From NCBI GenBank assembly GCA_020849655.1, contig JADLFU010000011.1:62001-126000 (forward strand): 64,000 nucleotides of DNA, read 5' to 3'. The notes beneath the pieces were generated by a model that worked only from the letters and a program-made list of their open reading frames with translations, searched no databases and was not told the DNA's origin. A program made the translations under genes and the position numbers. Of this stretch, positions 25,960-36,017 are shown piece after piece (position 1 is the first letter of the stretch; the number at the start of each line of letters is the position of its first letter). The DNA is from Polyangiaceae bacterium. Its GTDB lineage: Bacteria; Myxococcota_A; Polyangia; Polyangiales; Polyangiaceae.

Positions 25960-26328
25960 ATGACTGACATCGACGTGGCGGGCCTGCTCCAGCTGTTCGA
26001 CGCGGAGCTGGCCGAGGTGAAGTTCCCCGAGGTCGACCGCGAGGTGCTCGCGCGCGCGACCTCGTCGCTCGCCGCGGCGGAGGCGGCGGTGGCGGAGGCC
26101 GACGCGCGCGCCGCGGCGAGCCGCGCCGAGGCGCTCGCGCGGCGCGAGGAGCTGGGGCGTGTCGCGGCTCGCGCGGTCGCGTACGCGCGCGTGTACGCGG
26201 AGGGATCGCCCGCTGTCGCCGCGAAGCTCGACGCCCTCGTGTCGCCGCCGCGCGCCCTCGCGCCGAAGCGCCGCGGTCGCCCGCGCAAGGTGCCGGTCGA
26301 GCAGGTCGCGATCGACGCCGCGGAGTGA
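25960..26328 (+). CDS. Small Ala/Glu-rich helical protein with a C-terminal AT-hook
   Basis: A 122-residue protein. The N-terminal ~80 residues are Ala-, Glu- and Arg-rich and predicted to be a long helix or coiled coil (SSLAAAEAAVAEADARAAAS). Near the C-terminus KRRGRPRKVP is a clear AT-hook, a minor-groove DNA-binding motif common in myxobacterial regulators such as CarD and in histone-like proteins. It is therefore probably a small nucleoid or regulatory protein. No enzyme motif is present. The ATG at 25960 sits directly at the predicted transcription start. Confidence 0.7.
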   Translation: MTDIDVAGLLQLFDAELAEVKFPEVDREVLARATSSLAAAEAAVAEADARAAASRAEALARREELGRVAARAVAYARVYAEGSPAVAAKLDALVSPPRALAPKRRGRPRKVPVEQVAIDAAE

Positions 26329-26367
26329 CGTCGCGCCGCCCCGTGCGCCGTGGCATACGTCGCCGCG

Positions 26368-27734
<1,367 letters not shown>

Positions 27735-27741
<7 letters not shown>

Positions 27742-28229
27742 CCGACGAGCTCGTCATCCGTCCGGCCGAGGCGACCGACGGCCCGGCGCTCGGGCGGCTG
27801 GGCGGCGCGCTGCTGCGGCAGCACCACGCCTGGGACGAGCTTCGGTTCCTCTCGGTGGCCGATCCGGAGGAGGGCTACGCGCGGTTCCTCGTCGCGGAGC
27901 TCGCGTCGCCGACGAGCGTCGTGCTGGTCGCCGATCGCGCGGGCGCCGCCGTCGGCTACGCGTACGGGAGCCTCGAGCCGATGAGCTGGAAGGAGCTGCG
28001 TGGGCCGTGCGGCTTCCTCCATGACGTGCTGGTCGACGACGGCGAGCGGGGGCGCGGGGTGGGGGAGCGGCTCGTGACGGAGGTCGTCACGCGGCTCGAG
28101 GAGCGCGGCGCGCCGCGGGTCGTGCTCTGGTCCGCCGCGAAGAACCCGCGCGCGCAGGCGCTGTTCGCGCGGCTCGGGTTTCGCATGACGATGTGCGAGA
28201 TGACCCGCGAGCGCGGCGGTCAGCGGTAG
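27735..28229 (+). CDS. GNAT-family N-acetyltransferase
   Basis: A 164-residue GNAT protein of normal single-domain size. [14 protein letters not shown] begins the fold, [21 protein letters not shown] contains strand beta-4 and the acetyl-CoA pyrophosphate loop (R-G-x-G-x-G), and [13 protein letters not shown] is the late Tyr/Phe helix region. The start GTG at 27735 overlaps the sdaA stop, so the two are translated together; acetylation of an amino acid or small amine is plausible but not shown. Its last 10 bases overlap the convergent beta-propeller gene. Confidence 0.88.
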
Positions 28230-29359
28230 CCGACGAGCTCGCCGTCGGCGCATGTGACGAAGACGCCGGCCGACGACGCGGACAGGCCGATCGGCGCCCG
28301 GCACGACGGCTTGTCGGCCAGCGTGACCGCGCCGCCCTCGACGACGCCGAGCTCTCCGGAGCCTCGCACGAACACGACGCGTCCGGAGGCGTCGAGCACC
28401 GGGCCGGGGCCGACGCCGCCGATCGACTCCGGGTGCGCGGCGCGCGGCGACGGCAGATCGACGCGACGGGTCGGCGCGCCGTCGAGCTTCGCGCCCAGCA
28501 GCGTCCCCGTCGTCGTCTCGACGACGCACTCGTCGTCGGACGCCGCGATGGGACCCTCCAGCAGGCCGGCGTCGGTGCGCAGCAGCGTCGTCCAGGTGGG
28601 CGCGTGCGCGCCGAGCCGCACCAGCCGCGCGCCGTCGACGACGAGCGCAGGGCCGGCGGAGGTCAGCGTGATCGCGGAGGTGGGCAGCCCGCCCAGGCGC
28701 GGCAGCTCGACCGGCGCGCGGCCGATGTCCCACGAGAACACGCGCCCGAGATCCGTCGCTGCGAACACGCGCGCGCCGTCGGATGAGAGCGCGATCGACG
28801 GCGCGTCGGGGAGCGTCGCCTGGGCGCGCGTGTGTCCCTGCTCGTCGATCACCAGCAGCTCCTGTCCGGCGGCGACGACCAGCGCGCCGCCGAGCAGCGT
28901 CGGGGCCGCGCGGAGCTTCGGGGCGTGCGTCGGCAGCGCGCGCCGCGTGACGATCGCGCCGTCTGCGTCGACGATCACGAGCACGCCCCTCGTCGTCAAC
29001 GTCCACGCGCGGCCGCGCGCGTCGAGCACGGGCGCGTGCGCCGCTTGCTCGCCGAGATCGACGCGTCGCACCTCGGCGCTGCGCGGATCGATGGAGCAGA
29101 GCTCGCGCCCCGCCGCGACGACGACGCGCTCCTTCGTGACGACGGCGCCGTCCGCCGGGCGCGCGCCCAGCGACACCCGCAGCGCCTCCCTGGGCGCCGA
29201 GGGGAGCTCGCGCGTCAGCGCCGTACGCGACGTCGCCCCGCGCGCCGTCGTGGGCGCGGCGTCGCCGAGGAAGGCCGCGCGGCGGGCAGAGGTTCGCTCG
29301 GCCGACGCGACGGAGCACACCGTGACCAGCCCGGCGAGGAGCCCGCGCCAACGCGTCAT
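28220..29359 (-). CDS. Secreted PQQ/WD-like beta-propeller protein
   Basis: A 379-residue protein with an N-terminal signal peptide (WRGLLAGLVTVCSVASA). The rest is a series of ~40-residue blades with strand pairs such as LCSIDPRSAEVRRVDLG, VLVIVDADGAIVTRRA and LLVIDEQGHTRAQATL, as in PQQ-dehydrogenase-like propellers, but without enzyme cofactor residues. It is likely a periplasmic or cell-surface scaffold or sensor. ATG 29359 overlaps the stop of the upstream Ser/Thr kinase (ATGA), so it is the third gene of the kinase operon. Confidence 0.75.
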   Translation of the reverse strand: MTRWRGLLAGLVTVCSVASAERTSARRAAFLGDAAPTTARGATSRTALTRELPSAPREALRVSLGARPADGAVVTKERVVVAAGRELCSIDPRSAEVRRVDLGEQAAHAPVLDARGRAWTLTTRGVLVIVDADGAIVTRRALPTHAPKLRAAPTLLGGALVVAAGQELLVIDEQGHTRAQATLPDAPSIALSSDGARVFAATDLGRVFSWDIGRAPVELPRLGGLPTSAITLTSAGPALVVDGARLVRLGAHAPTWTTLLRTDAGLLEGPIAASDDECVVETTTGTLLGAKLDGAPTRRVDLPSPRAAHPESIGGVGPGPVLDASGRVVFVRGSGELGVVEGGAVTLADKPSCRAPIGLSASSAGVFVTCADGELVGYR

Positions 29360-31386
29360 GGCGCGAGCTCGAGCGTCACCGAGTACTGGGCCACGCCCGC
29401 GGGAGGGTGCCTCGGCGCCGCGGCGGACCACGGATCGAGCGCGAGGCGCAGGCGGATGCACCCGGTCTGCGCGCCAGCGCTCGGGGTGAACGAGGCGGTC
29501 GTGAGCGCGCCCACCACGTGCCCCTCGGTGTCCTTGCTCGGCACCTGGACGCCCGCGCGGTGGACCAGCGTACGAGCGGGCTCGCGCATCCCGCCGCGCT
29601 CGAGGGTGATCTCCAGCACGACGCCCGCGTCGCGCGCGCGGTCGATCGCGTCCCGCACCACCCAGCGCGCCGCCTTGCCCGTCGCGCGCTCGTCGGGGCA
29701 GAACACGTCGACGTCGCGGACGAACGCGAGCTCGCCCCGCACCTCGGACGACGGGGCCACGCGCCCGGCGGTCGCGGGCTGATCGTTGGGCTCGAGCTCG
29801 TGCCCGCGCGCGCGCTCGACCGGCGCGAACGAGAGCTCGTAGGTGTCCGACACGTTCTCGAGCACCGGAGGCGGCGCGTCGTCCGCGTACGCGTCCGCGT
29901 CCTGGAGGACCGCGACCAGGTAGCGACCCGGCTCGAGCTTCAGCTGGGGCACCTCGAGGTCGCGGCCCTGGGCGCCGGAGCAGAACCGCGCGATCGAGTC
30001 GACCATCCCCGCGCGATAGAGCAGCGTGCACGTCGGACAATTGGGCAGCGCGGTGGTCTTCAGCGCGACCTGCTGCGAGGTCGCGGGCACGTCGAACGCG
30101 AAGAAGTCCCGGTCGCTCGCGGACGGGCTGATTCGCTTGCCGATCGTGCCCTTCACCGAGCTCCCCGGCGGGATGGGCTGCGCCGTCGCGGCGTCGTCGT
30201 TCGGCTCGTGCTCGTTGCCGTCGAACGGCGCGGGCGCGGAGTACGCCGTCCACGCCCGCGCGCCGCCGGCAGCCGCGCCGACGACCGCGAGCGCGATCGC
30301 CACCTGCGCGACCACCCGCTGGCGGCGCAGGCCGCGCTCGAACGCCTCGACCTCGTCGCGCGTCGCGGCGCGGTGGGCGACCTGGGTGCGCGCGAGGCCG
30401 CCGCCCTCGTCGCTCGCCATCCGGCGCACCTCGCCGGAGTCGACGAGGATCTCCGAGCTCGACACGTTGCCGTCGCGGAGGACGCGGACCAGCTCGTCGC
30501 GCATCGACTCGACGTCGGGGAACCTGTCCTCTCTGCGCTTCGCGAGCGCCCGCAGCACGATCTCGTCGACCGACGGAGGCACGCCCGCCACGCGCCTGCT
30601 CGGCGGCGTCGGCTGCTCGGTCAGGTGCTTCGCGAACACCGCCATCGGGCTCGGCGCGTGGAACGGCGGGTGCCCGGTGACGAGCTTGTAGATGACGCCG
30701 CCGAGCGCGTAGACGTCCGTGCGCAGATCGACGTCCTCGCCCCGGATCTGCTCGGGAGACATGTAGTACGGCGTGCCGACGACCGCGCCGTGCCCGGTGA
30801 CGTCGCTCTGCTGCTCGGGGCCCTGGCGGAGCTTCGCGAGGCCGAAGTCGCACACCTTCGCGACCTCGTGGCGCCCGTCCGGCGATCGCACGAGCATCAC
30901 GTTCTCGGGCTTCAGATCGCGGTGCACGATCCCCATCCCGTGGGCCTCCGCGAGCGAGCTGCACACCTGCGCGACGATCCGCGCCATCCTGAGCGGGGAC
31001 ATCGGCCCCTCGTGCCGCACGACGCGGCCGAGATCCTCGCCGGCCACGAGCTCCATCACGAGGTAGGTGAGGCCGTTGTCGGTGTGGCCGAAGTCGAAGA
31101 CCTGCACGGTGTTCGGGTGCGAGAGGCGCGACGCGAGCTCGGCCTCTCGCTTGAACCTCCTGACGACCGACTCGTCGCGAGAGAGCTCGCCCGACAGCAG
31201 CTTCATCGCCATCAGCTTGCCGATGCGCGTGTGCTCGACCTTGTAGACGATGCCCATCCCGCCCGCGCCGAGCTGCGCGACGATGCGGTAGCGGTCGGCG
31301 AGGGTCATCCCCACCAGCGGATCGGGCCCGGCCGGTCGCGGATCGTCGTCGTCGTCGTGCCGCGGCGTCGACGCGGCCGCGCTCAT
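29356..31386 (-). CDS. Transmembrane Ser/Thr protein kinase with extracytoplasmic PPC-like repeats
   Basis: A 676-residue receptor kinase. The kinase domain (~30-295) has the P-loop LGAGGMGIVYKVE, catalytic lysine in LMAMKLL, HRDLKPENVML, DFGLAKL and the SPEQIRGE activation-segment end, so it is expected to be active. A TM segment lies near residues 372-390. The outer part holds two segments starting EHEPNDDAATAQPI and ELEPNDQPATAGRV, like bacterial pre-peptidase C-terminal (PPC) domains, plus a CPTC motif. ATG 31386 is used; GTG 31392 would overlap the previous stop. It forms an operon with the zinc-ribbon protein upstream and the propeller downstream. Confidence 0.9.
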   Translation of the reverse strand: MSAAASTPRHDDDDDPRPAGPDPLVGMTLADRYRIVAQLGAGGMGIVYKVEHTRIGKLMAMKLLSGELSRDESVVRRFKREAELASRLSHPNTVQVFDFGHTDNGLTYLVMELVAGEDLGRVVRHEGPMSPLRMARIVAQVCSSLAEAHGMGIVHRDLKPENVMLVRSPDGRHEVAKVCDFGLAKLRQGPEQQSDVTGHGAVVGTPYYMSPEQIRGEDVDLRTDVYALGGVIYKLVTGHPPFHAPSPMAVFAKHLTEQPTPPSRRVAGVPPSVDEIVLRALAKRREDRFPDVESMRDELVRVLRDGNVSSSEILVDSGEVRRMASDEGGGLARTQVAHRAATRDEVEAFERGLRRQRVVAQVAIALAVVGAAAGGARAWTAYSAPAPFDGNEHEPNDDAATAQPIPPGSSVKGTIGKRISPSASDRDFFAFDVPATSQQVALKTTALPNCPTCTLLYRAGMVDSIARFCSGAQGRDLEVPQLKLEPGRYLVAVLQDADAYADDAPPPVLENVSDTYELSFAPVERARGHELEPNDQPATAGRVAPSSEVRGELAFVRDVDVFCPDERATGKAARWVVRDAIDRARDAGVVLEITLERGGMREPARTLVHRAGVQVPSKDTEGHVVGALTTASFTPSAGAQTGCIRLRLALDPWSAAAPRHPPAGVAQYSVTLELAP

Positions 31387-31388
31387 CG

Positions 31389-33197
31389 TCACGGCGCGCC
31401 CTTCGAGACGAAGTCGGCCTCGACGTCGGGCACCCGCGGATCGGCGCCCGCCATGCCGACGACGCGGCCGAAGACCCCGAGCGAGTCGCCCGTGGCGAGG
31501 GGGCTGCCTCCGGGCACGGTCACGCGCGCGCGGCAGGGCTTCTTCGCGCAGCCCGTGGAGACGCCGATGACGGCCAGCACCTGGTGGCCCTGCGCCGTCG
31601 CGGACAGCACGTCCCCGCGCCAGGCGATCTGCGTGTCGACGGCGGCGTCGCCCTTCTGCATGACCTCGTCGTACCCGGTCTTCGCCTTGGCCTCGCGATC
31701 GCGCGCCTCGGCCGCCAGGCTCGCGACCCGCTGCACCGTGATGCTGGCGATCCTCGGCGCGAGGTTCGCGACGGAGGCTCTCACCTTCACGTCCGTTGCG
31801 CCGATGGCGGAGATGTTCATCAGCTGCGCGAACTGCCCCTCGGGGCTCACGGAGATCGCGCGGCCGGACACCGTCACGCCGCCGCCCTTCGCGGTGCGCC
31901 CCGCGAGCATGAACGTCGCGCCGTCCGTGACCATGCGCGCGCCGGGCGACTCGAGCCACAGCGGGCTGATGCCCACCTTCACGGCGAGCTTGCCCTGCGC
32001 CGGCTCGCGGCCGGGCGACGCGATCGTGTAGGCGATCTCGCGCGCGAGGGGCTTCGTGTCGTGCGACGCGCCGCTGATGAGCTCGGTCACGTCGACCTTC
32101 GCCACGCCGCGGCCGTCCGCGCCCACGGTGACGGGCTTGCCGTCCACCGTCGCCGACGAGCCCGGCGCAGTCTCCAGCATCACGCGCACCGAGGGGATCG
32201 GATCCTGGAGCGCCGCCAGCTCGGGCCAGATGCGGAACGCGACCTTGACCTTGACCTTGACCGTCTCGTCGCGGCCCGTGCCCGGGCGATCGATCGCCAG
32301 GTCGAGCTCGGTGTCGCCCACCGCGAGCGGCGCCGCGAGCGGCACGTCCGCCGCGTGCGCTCGCACGCCGCCCTTCGCGCCCGCGAGCGTGATCGTGGTG
32401 TCGTCGGGGCAGCTCTCGCACGTGACGTGGAGGACGTCCTTGCCGTCCGCGTCCAGCCGCGGCTCGGCGACCAGCGGCGGCGGCGCCCGCACCACGAGGA
32501 CGGCCACGAGGCCGACCGCGCCGAGCACCGCGGCCCCTACGATCGCGAGGAACGCAGGGCGCCGGTAGATCGGCGGCAGCGGACGCTCGACGAGCCGCAC
32601 GCGCCGCTCGACCTGCCCCGTCTCGGCGACGATCTCCTCGTATTCCTCCTCGACGTACTCCGGCTCGCGCGGGCGGCCGCGCGGGAGGATGCCGCCGATC
32701 AAGGTCTTGCTCGGCGCCTTGCCCGGAGCCGCCATCAGCATCGTCTGGTTCGCCTTGCGCTTCGCAGGCGCGGGCGGCGCGACGGCTGGCATGCCCATGA
32801 TCATCGTGCCCTTCAGCCCCTGGCGTGGCGGCGCGGGCGCGGCGGGAGCGGGCGGGCCCGCGGCCGCAGCCGGTGTGCCGACAGGCGCGGCAGGCGGGGC
32901 GACGGGCGCCGAGAACGACAGCTGCGTCGGCGCGGCGCCAGCGGGTGGCTGCGGGTCGGCCGACGACATCGGGGGCATCCCGAGCATCGTCCGCGCGCCG
33001 CCGCCGCTCGCCGCCTGGGGGGCCGGGGGCGCGGTCGGGGCGGGCGCGAGCGGCGCCATCCCGAGCATCGTGTGCTTCCCGAGGCCCGAGGCTGGTCTCG
33101 CGGGGGAGGGCGCCGCCGGCGGGAACGCCACGCCGCACGTGCCGCAGAAGCTGGCCGCGTCCGGGTTGCCGCCGCCGCACTGCGGGCAATAGCGCAT
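31389..33197 (-). CDS. Zinc-ribbon membrane protein with repeated T-M-L-G motifs, kinase-operon partner
   Basis: A 602-residue protein. The N-terminus is a zinc ribbon (YCPQCGGGNPDAASFCGTCG). Residues ~30-180 are Pro/Ala-rich and disordered, with regularly spaced short motifs: HTMLGM, RTMLGM, GTMIMGM, QTMLMA and KTLIGG. A TM segment (~212-236) is followed by ~360 extracytoplasmic residues of beta-rich, Ig-like character. The threonines in these motifs sit on the cytoplasmic side, next to a Ser/Thr kinase gene that overlaps its stop, so they are attractive phosphorylation sites (inference). Start ATG 33197. No described family covers the whole chain. Confidence 0.7.
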   Translation of the reverse strand: MRYCPQCGGGNPDAASFCGTCGVAFPPAAPSPARPASGLGKHTMLGMAPLAPAPTAPPAPQAASGGGARTMLGMPPMSSADPQPPAGAAPTQLSFSAPVAPPAAPVGTPAAAAGPPAPAAPAPPRQGLKGTMIMGMPAVAPPAPAKRKANQTMLMAAPGKAPSKTLIGGILPRGRPREPEYVEEEYEEIVAETGQVERRVRLVERPLPPIYRRPAFLAIVGAAVLGAVGLVAVLVVRAPPPLVAEPRLDADGKDVLHVTCESCPDDTTITLAGAKGGVRAHAADVPLAAPLAVGDTELDLAIDRPGTGRDETVKVKVKVAFRIWPELAALQDPIPSVRVMLETAPGSSATVDGKPVTVGADGRGVAKVDVTELISGASHDTKPLAREIAYTIASPGREPAQGKLAVKVGISPLWLESPGARMVTDGATFMLAGRTAKGGGVTVSGRAISVSPEGQFAQLMNISAIGATDVKVRASVANLAPRIASITVQRVASLAAEARDREAKAKTGYDEVMQKGDAAVDTQIAWRGDVLSATAQGHQVLAVIGVSTGCAKKPCRARVTVPGGSPLATGDSLGVFGRVVGMAGADPRVPDVEADFVSKGAP

Positions 33198-33311
33198 GGG
33201 GGCGCGATGCTAGTACAGCCGGCGTCGCGGGGGCCAGCTTCCGGGGGCGCTCTCGGGCGCCCGACCGCTGCTGGGCGGGCAGGCTCCCGTCAGCGCGGAA
33301 CGCCGCGCGGC

Positions 33312-35183
33312 TCAGAAGCGCAGCACCGCCTCCAGCTTCGCTCCCTCGTACGCGGGGAAGATCCTGCACACGCCGCTGACGCAGCGCAGGCCCTGCCTGG
33401 ACTGGCCGACGTACAATCTAACAATCTTGTCTGTCGAGAGCCGCACCTGGAACAGCGCGTTGTAGAAGTCCTCGCGCCGGCCCTTCACTGTCGTCGCCTC
33501 GTAGCCGAAGGCGAGCGTGTAGCGCGGCGAGTACAGGATCGACACGTAGTTCTCCACCTCGCGCCAGGGCTGCGGCGTCTGCAGCGGCCGGTGCCGCCGG
33601 CGGTAGACGCCCGACGCCGCCACGCTCCAGGGCCCGACCACCTTCTTCACGAAGTTCCAGCGCGCCCAGTGCTCGCGGTAGTACACCGTGCTCGGCAGCG
33701 TGCCGTCGTGCTGCTCGGCCTCGGCGGCGTCGTCCATCCGCAGCCCCGACTGCACGTACGCGTGCGTGCGGTTCTCCTCGAGCGACACCTCGACGCCGAC
33801 GTACGAGTCCCACACGTCGTTGCGGGTGCTGCTGCCCTTGCCCACCCGGCGTCCGGTGTTGCCGTCGATGTCCTCTCCGCAGCGCGACGATCGCTCGCCG
33901 TACGTCACGTACCTGCCCACCGATCCGTAGACGAGCGCGTGCTCGCTGCCGCGAAGGTCGAGCCGGGCGCGGCCACCGGTGACGCAGGTGTTGAAGGCGT
34001 CGTACTGGGTGTCGTTCGTGATGAGCTCGGTCGTCGGCGGCGCGTTGTACTGGAGCTGCGCGAACGCCGGATCGGTGGCGTTGGCCATCAGCGGGAAGAA
34101 GCGGTCGTAGCGCTTGCCCTCGAGCGTCAGCGTCACCGGCCCGCTGTACGCGTTCGCTTGCACGTAGACGCCCGTGCCGCCCGACGCGCGCGAGAGCTGG
34201 CGATCGCCGCCGTCGATCGGTGAGCGGAGCGACTGCGTGGCGACCTCGACGTACGCGCTCCCGTGATCGGCGAGGTTCGGCAGGGAGAGCGACGCGCCGA
34301 CGACGGACAGATCGCCCGCGTTGGACGCGGGGTTCGTCGAGGCGCCGCGGTTGCTCTCGAGCCTCGCGCGGTGCACGCCCGCGCCCATCAGCCCGACGAG
34401 CACGCGCGACGTGCCGCCCTCGACGCGGCCGCCGTAGATCGTGTCGGGCGCGAACGTCGGCAGCGGCGCCGGATCGTAGAACGTGCCGTTCGGCGCGGGC
34501 GCCGCGACGAACGCGAGGCTGCCCGCCTGCGTCAACCGCCGGCCCGTCACCTCGTCGACGCGGATCGGGTTCGACTGCCCCGCGAGCAGGAGCACCGACA
34601 GCTTGCGACCCGCGCCGACGTCGGGTCGAAGCTCTGCCTTCGCGCCGCGGACGGTGGTGTCGGTGCCGAGCTCGTCCACCTTGCGCATCGACAGCACGAG
34701 GCCCTTGCCCAGCTGCGCGTAGAAATCGCCGACCGTGAGCTCCGCCGGCCCCTCGCGGTGCGAGAGGAACGCCTTCGACGGGTACAAGGTGTTCACGTAC
34801 CGCGACGAGAGCTGCCGCCCGTACGTGATGGTGCGGCGCCGCGCGAACTCCGACTCCGTCTCGCCGAGCAGCTCGCCGCTCGCCGCCGCCGCGCGCGCGT
34901 CGTCGCGGCCGAGCACGTTGGGATCGGGGCGCCGCGCGTACGCCGCCGAGTCGACGCGCACCGCCGCCGTCGTCCGGCCGCTCGCCGCCTGGACGTTCAG
35001 GCGGTTCAGCCACTCGAAATAGTGATCGTTGAGCTTGTCGCCGTCGCGGTTGTCGAACCTGAGGTTCAACACCGACGTCTCGGTGATCGTGAAGGTCGGG
35101 AAATCTGCGCGCGCGGCGCCCGACAGCGCGAGGACCGAGGCGGCGAGCCCGGTGGCCCGCCGACGTACCGTCGCCCGGCGCAC
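33312..35183 (-). CDS. Outer-membrane beta-barrel protein
   Basis: A 623-residue protein with a signal peptide ending SGAARADF. The chain consists of many short amphipathic strands with alternating aromatic and polar residues (VLNLRFDNRDGDKLNDHYF, TYGRQLSSRY, NYVSILYSPRYTLAFGYE) and ends in a phenylalanine (LEAVLRF), the usual signal for BamA-dependent insertion. It resembles DUF6029-type barrel proteins, but function is unknown. It lies six bases downstream of the TlpA-like lipoprotein, so the two are probably co-transcribed. Confidence 0.75.
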   Translation of the reverse strand: MRRATVRRRATGLAASVLALSGAARADFPTFTITETSVLNLRFDNRDGDKLNDHYFEWLNRLNVQAASGRTTAAVRVDSAAYARRPDPNVLGRDDARAAAASGELLGETESEFARRRTITYGRQLSSRYVNTLYPSKAFLSHREGPAELTVGDFYAQLGKGLVLSMRKVDELGTDTTVRGAKAELRPDVGAGRKLSVLLLAGQSNPIRVDEVTGRRLTQAGSLAFVAAPAPNGTFYDPAPLPTFAPDTIYGGRVEGGTSRVLVGLMGAGVHRARLESNRGASTNPASNAGDLSVVGASLSLPNLADHGSAYVEVATQSLRSPIDGGDRQLSRASGGTGVYVQANAYSGPVTLTLEGKRYDRFFPLMANATDPAFAQLQYNAPPTTELITNDTQYDAFNTCVTGGRARLDLRGSEHALVYGSVGRYVTYGERSSRCGEDIDGNTGRRVGKGSSTRNDVWDSYVGVEVSLEENRTHAYVQSGLRMDDAAEAEQHDGTLPSTVYYREHWARWNFVKKVVGPWSVAASGVYRRRHRPLQTPQPWREVENYVSILYSPRYTLAFGYEATTVKGRREDFYNALFQVRLSTDKIVRLYVGQSRQGLRCVSGVCRIFPAYEGAKLEAVLRF

Positions 35184-35189
35184 GCGGGA

Positions 35190-35891
35190 TCAGTTGCCGA
35201 GGACGGCTTGGATCTTGTCGCCGCCCGACGTGCCGGGCGCGAGCTCGATGCCGCCGGTGCCGGCGTACACGATCGTCATCGTCTTCGTGTCGACGATCAT
35301 GTTGAAGGGGATCGCGCTCTTGTCGAAGAAGTCGCCGAGCTTCAGCGAGGGATCGATCCCGACCGGGTACACGAGCCCGTACGCCTTCGCCCAGAGCGAC
35401 GCGTCCTCGATCACGGCCGGCTCGTAGTTCGTGTTCTCGATGACGAGCGAGATGAACTGGACGACGGGCTTCGAGTGGTCGGGGTTCCACGCGTTGTAGG
35501 CGCCCATGCTGGCCTTCGCCTCGTCCTTGCACGGCGCGCACCAGCGGCCGGCCTCGGTGATGACGAGCACGCGGGGCTTCGTGTCGACCGAGGTCGGGTT
35601 GTAGTAGTCGCTGAACGACAGCTTCTTCGCCTTGCCCATGTCGAAGTTGTCGGCGACGGGCGAGACGAGCGCGTTGAAGTCGGCGTCGCGCAGGACGCCG
35701 CCCACGACCGCCGCGAACGGGCCCTTCGGGTAGTCGACCGTCGTGCCGGTGGTCGACCCCGTGGTGCCGCCGGTGCCGTTGCCGGTCTTCTGCTGCTGCG
35801 CCTCCTCCGTCGGAGGGGGCGGATCGGACGAGCCGCACGCGACGGTGAGCAGGGAGGTGAGGGCGAGACCGGGGAAGACGAGGCGGCGCAT
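35190..35891 (-). CDS. Thioredoxin-fold (TlpA/AhpC-like) lipoprotein
   Basis: A 233-residue lipoprotein. TSLLTVACGS forms the lipobox, followed by a Gly/Thr-rich linker (TGNGTGGTTGSTTG). The thioredoxin fold carries ITEAGRWCAPCKDEA, the CxxC redox motif with the preceding Trp, and a cis-Pro region IPFNMIVD. It could reduce or oxidise disulfides in envelope proteins, perhaps its neighbours, since both the divergent Cys-rich lipoprotein and the downstream barrel (a GLRCVSGVCR loop) have cysteines. A good AGGAG (plus-strand 35898-35902) lies six bases before ATG 35891. Confidence 0.83.
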   Translation of the reverse strand: MRRLVFPGLALTSLLTVACGSSDPPPPTEEAQQQKTGNGTGGTTGSTTGTTVDYPKGPFAAVVGGVLRDADFNALVSPVADNFDMGKAKKLSFSDYYNPTSVDTKPRVLVITEAGRWCAPCKDEAKASMGAYNAWNPDHSKPVVQFISLVIENTNYEPAVIEDASLWAKAYGLVYPVGIDPSLKLGDFFDKSAIPFNMIVDTKTMTIVYAGTGGIELAPGTSGGDKIQAVLGN

Positions 35892-35912
35892 GCTGGGCTC
35901 CTGTGGGCGCGG

Positions 35913-35935
35913 ACGCAACCGTGTCGGGGTTGCGT
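35913..35935. promoter_or_regulatory. Perfect 8-bp inverted repeat in the divergent spacer
   Basis: ACGCAACC (35913-35920) and GGTTGCGT (35928-35935) are exact inverted repeats separated by seven bases, between the TlpA-like gene and the Cys-rich lipoprotein gene. A TATACA at 35951-35956 could be the -10 of the rightward gene with TTGCGT of the repeat as its -35, although the 15-base spacing is short. The repeat could be an operator or an RNA hairpin. Confidence 0.45.
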
Positions 35936-36017
35936 GGACGCGGCTCACCTTATACAAGGCCGCCGCCGGGTCAAGGCGCGCGTCGCGCGGAGCCACGGCC
36001 CCGAGAGGTCTCTCATC

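Noticed and set aside
31390-33369. Minus-strand extension joining the kinase frame to the zinc-ribbon region
   Set aside because: The zinc-ribbon protein in another frame has clear motifs and a stop overlapping the kinase start, so the extension is a shadow.
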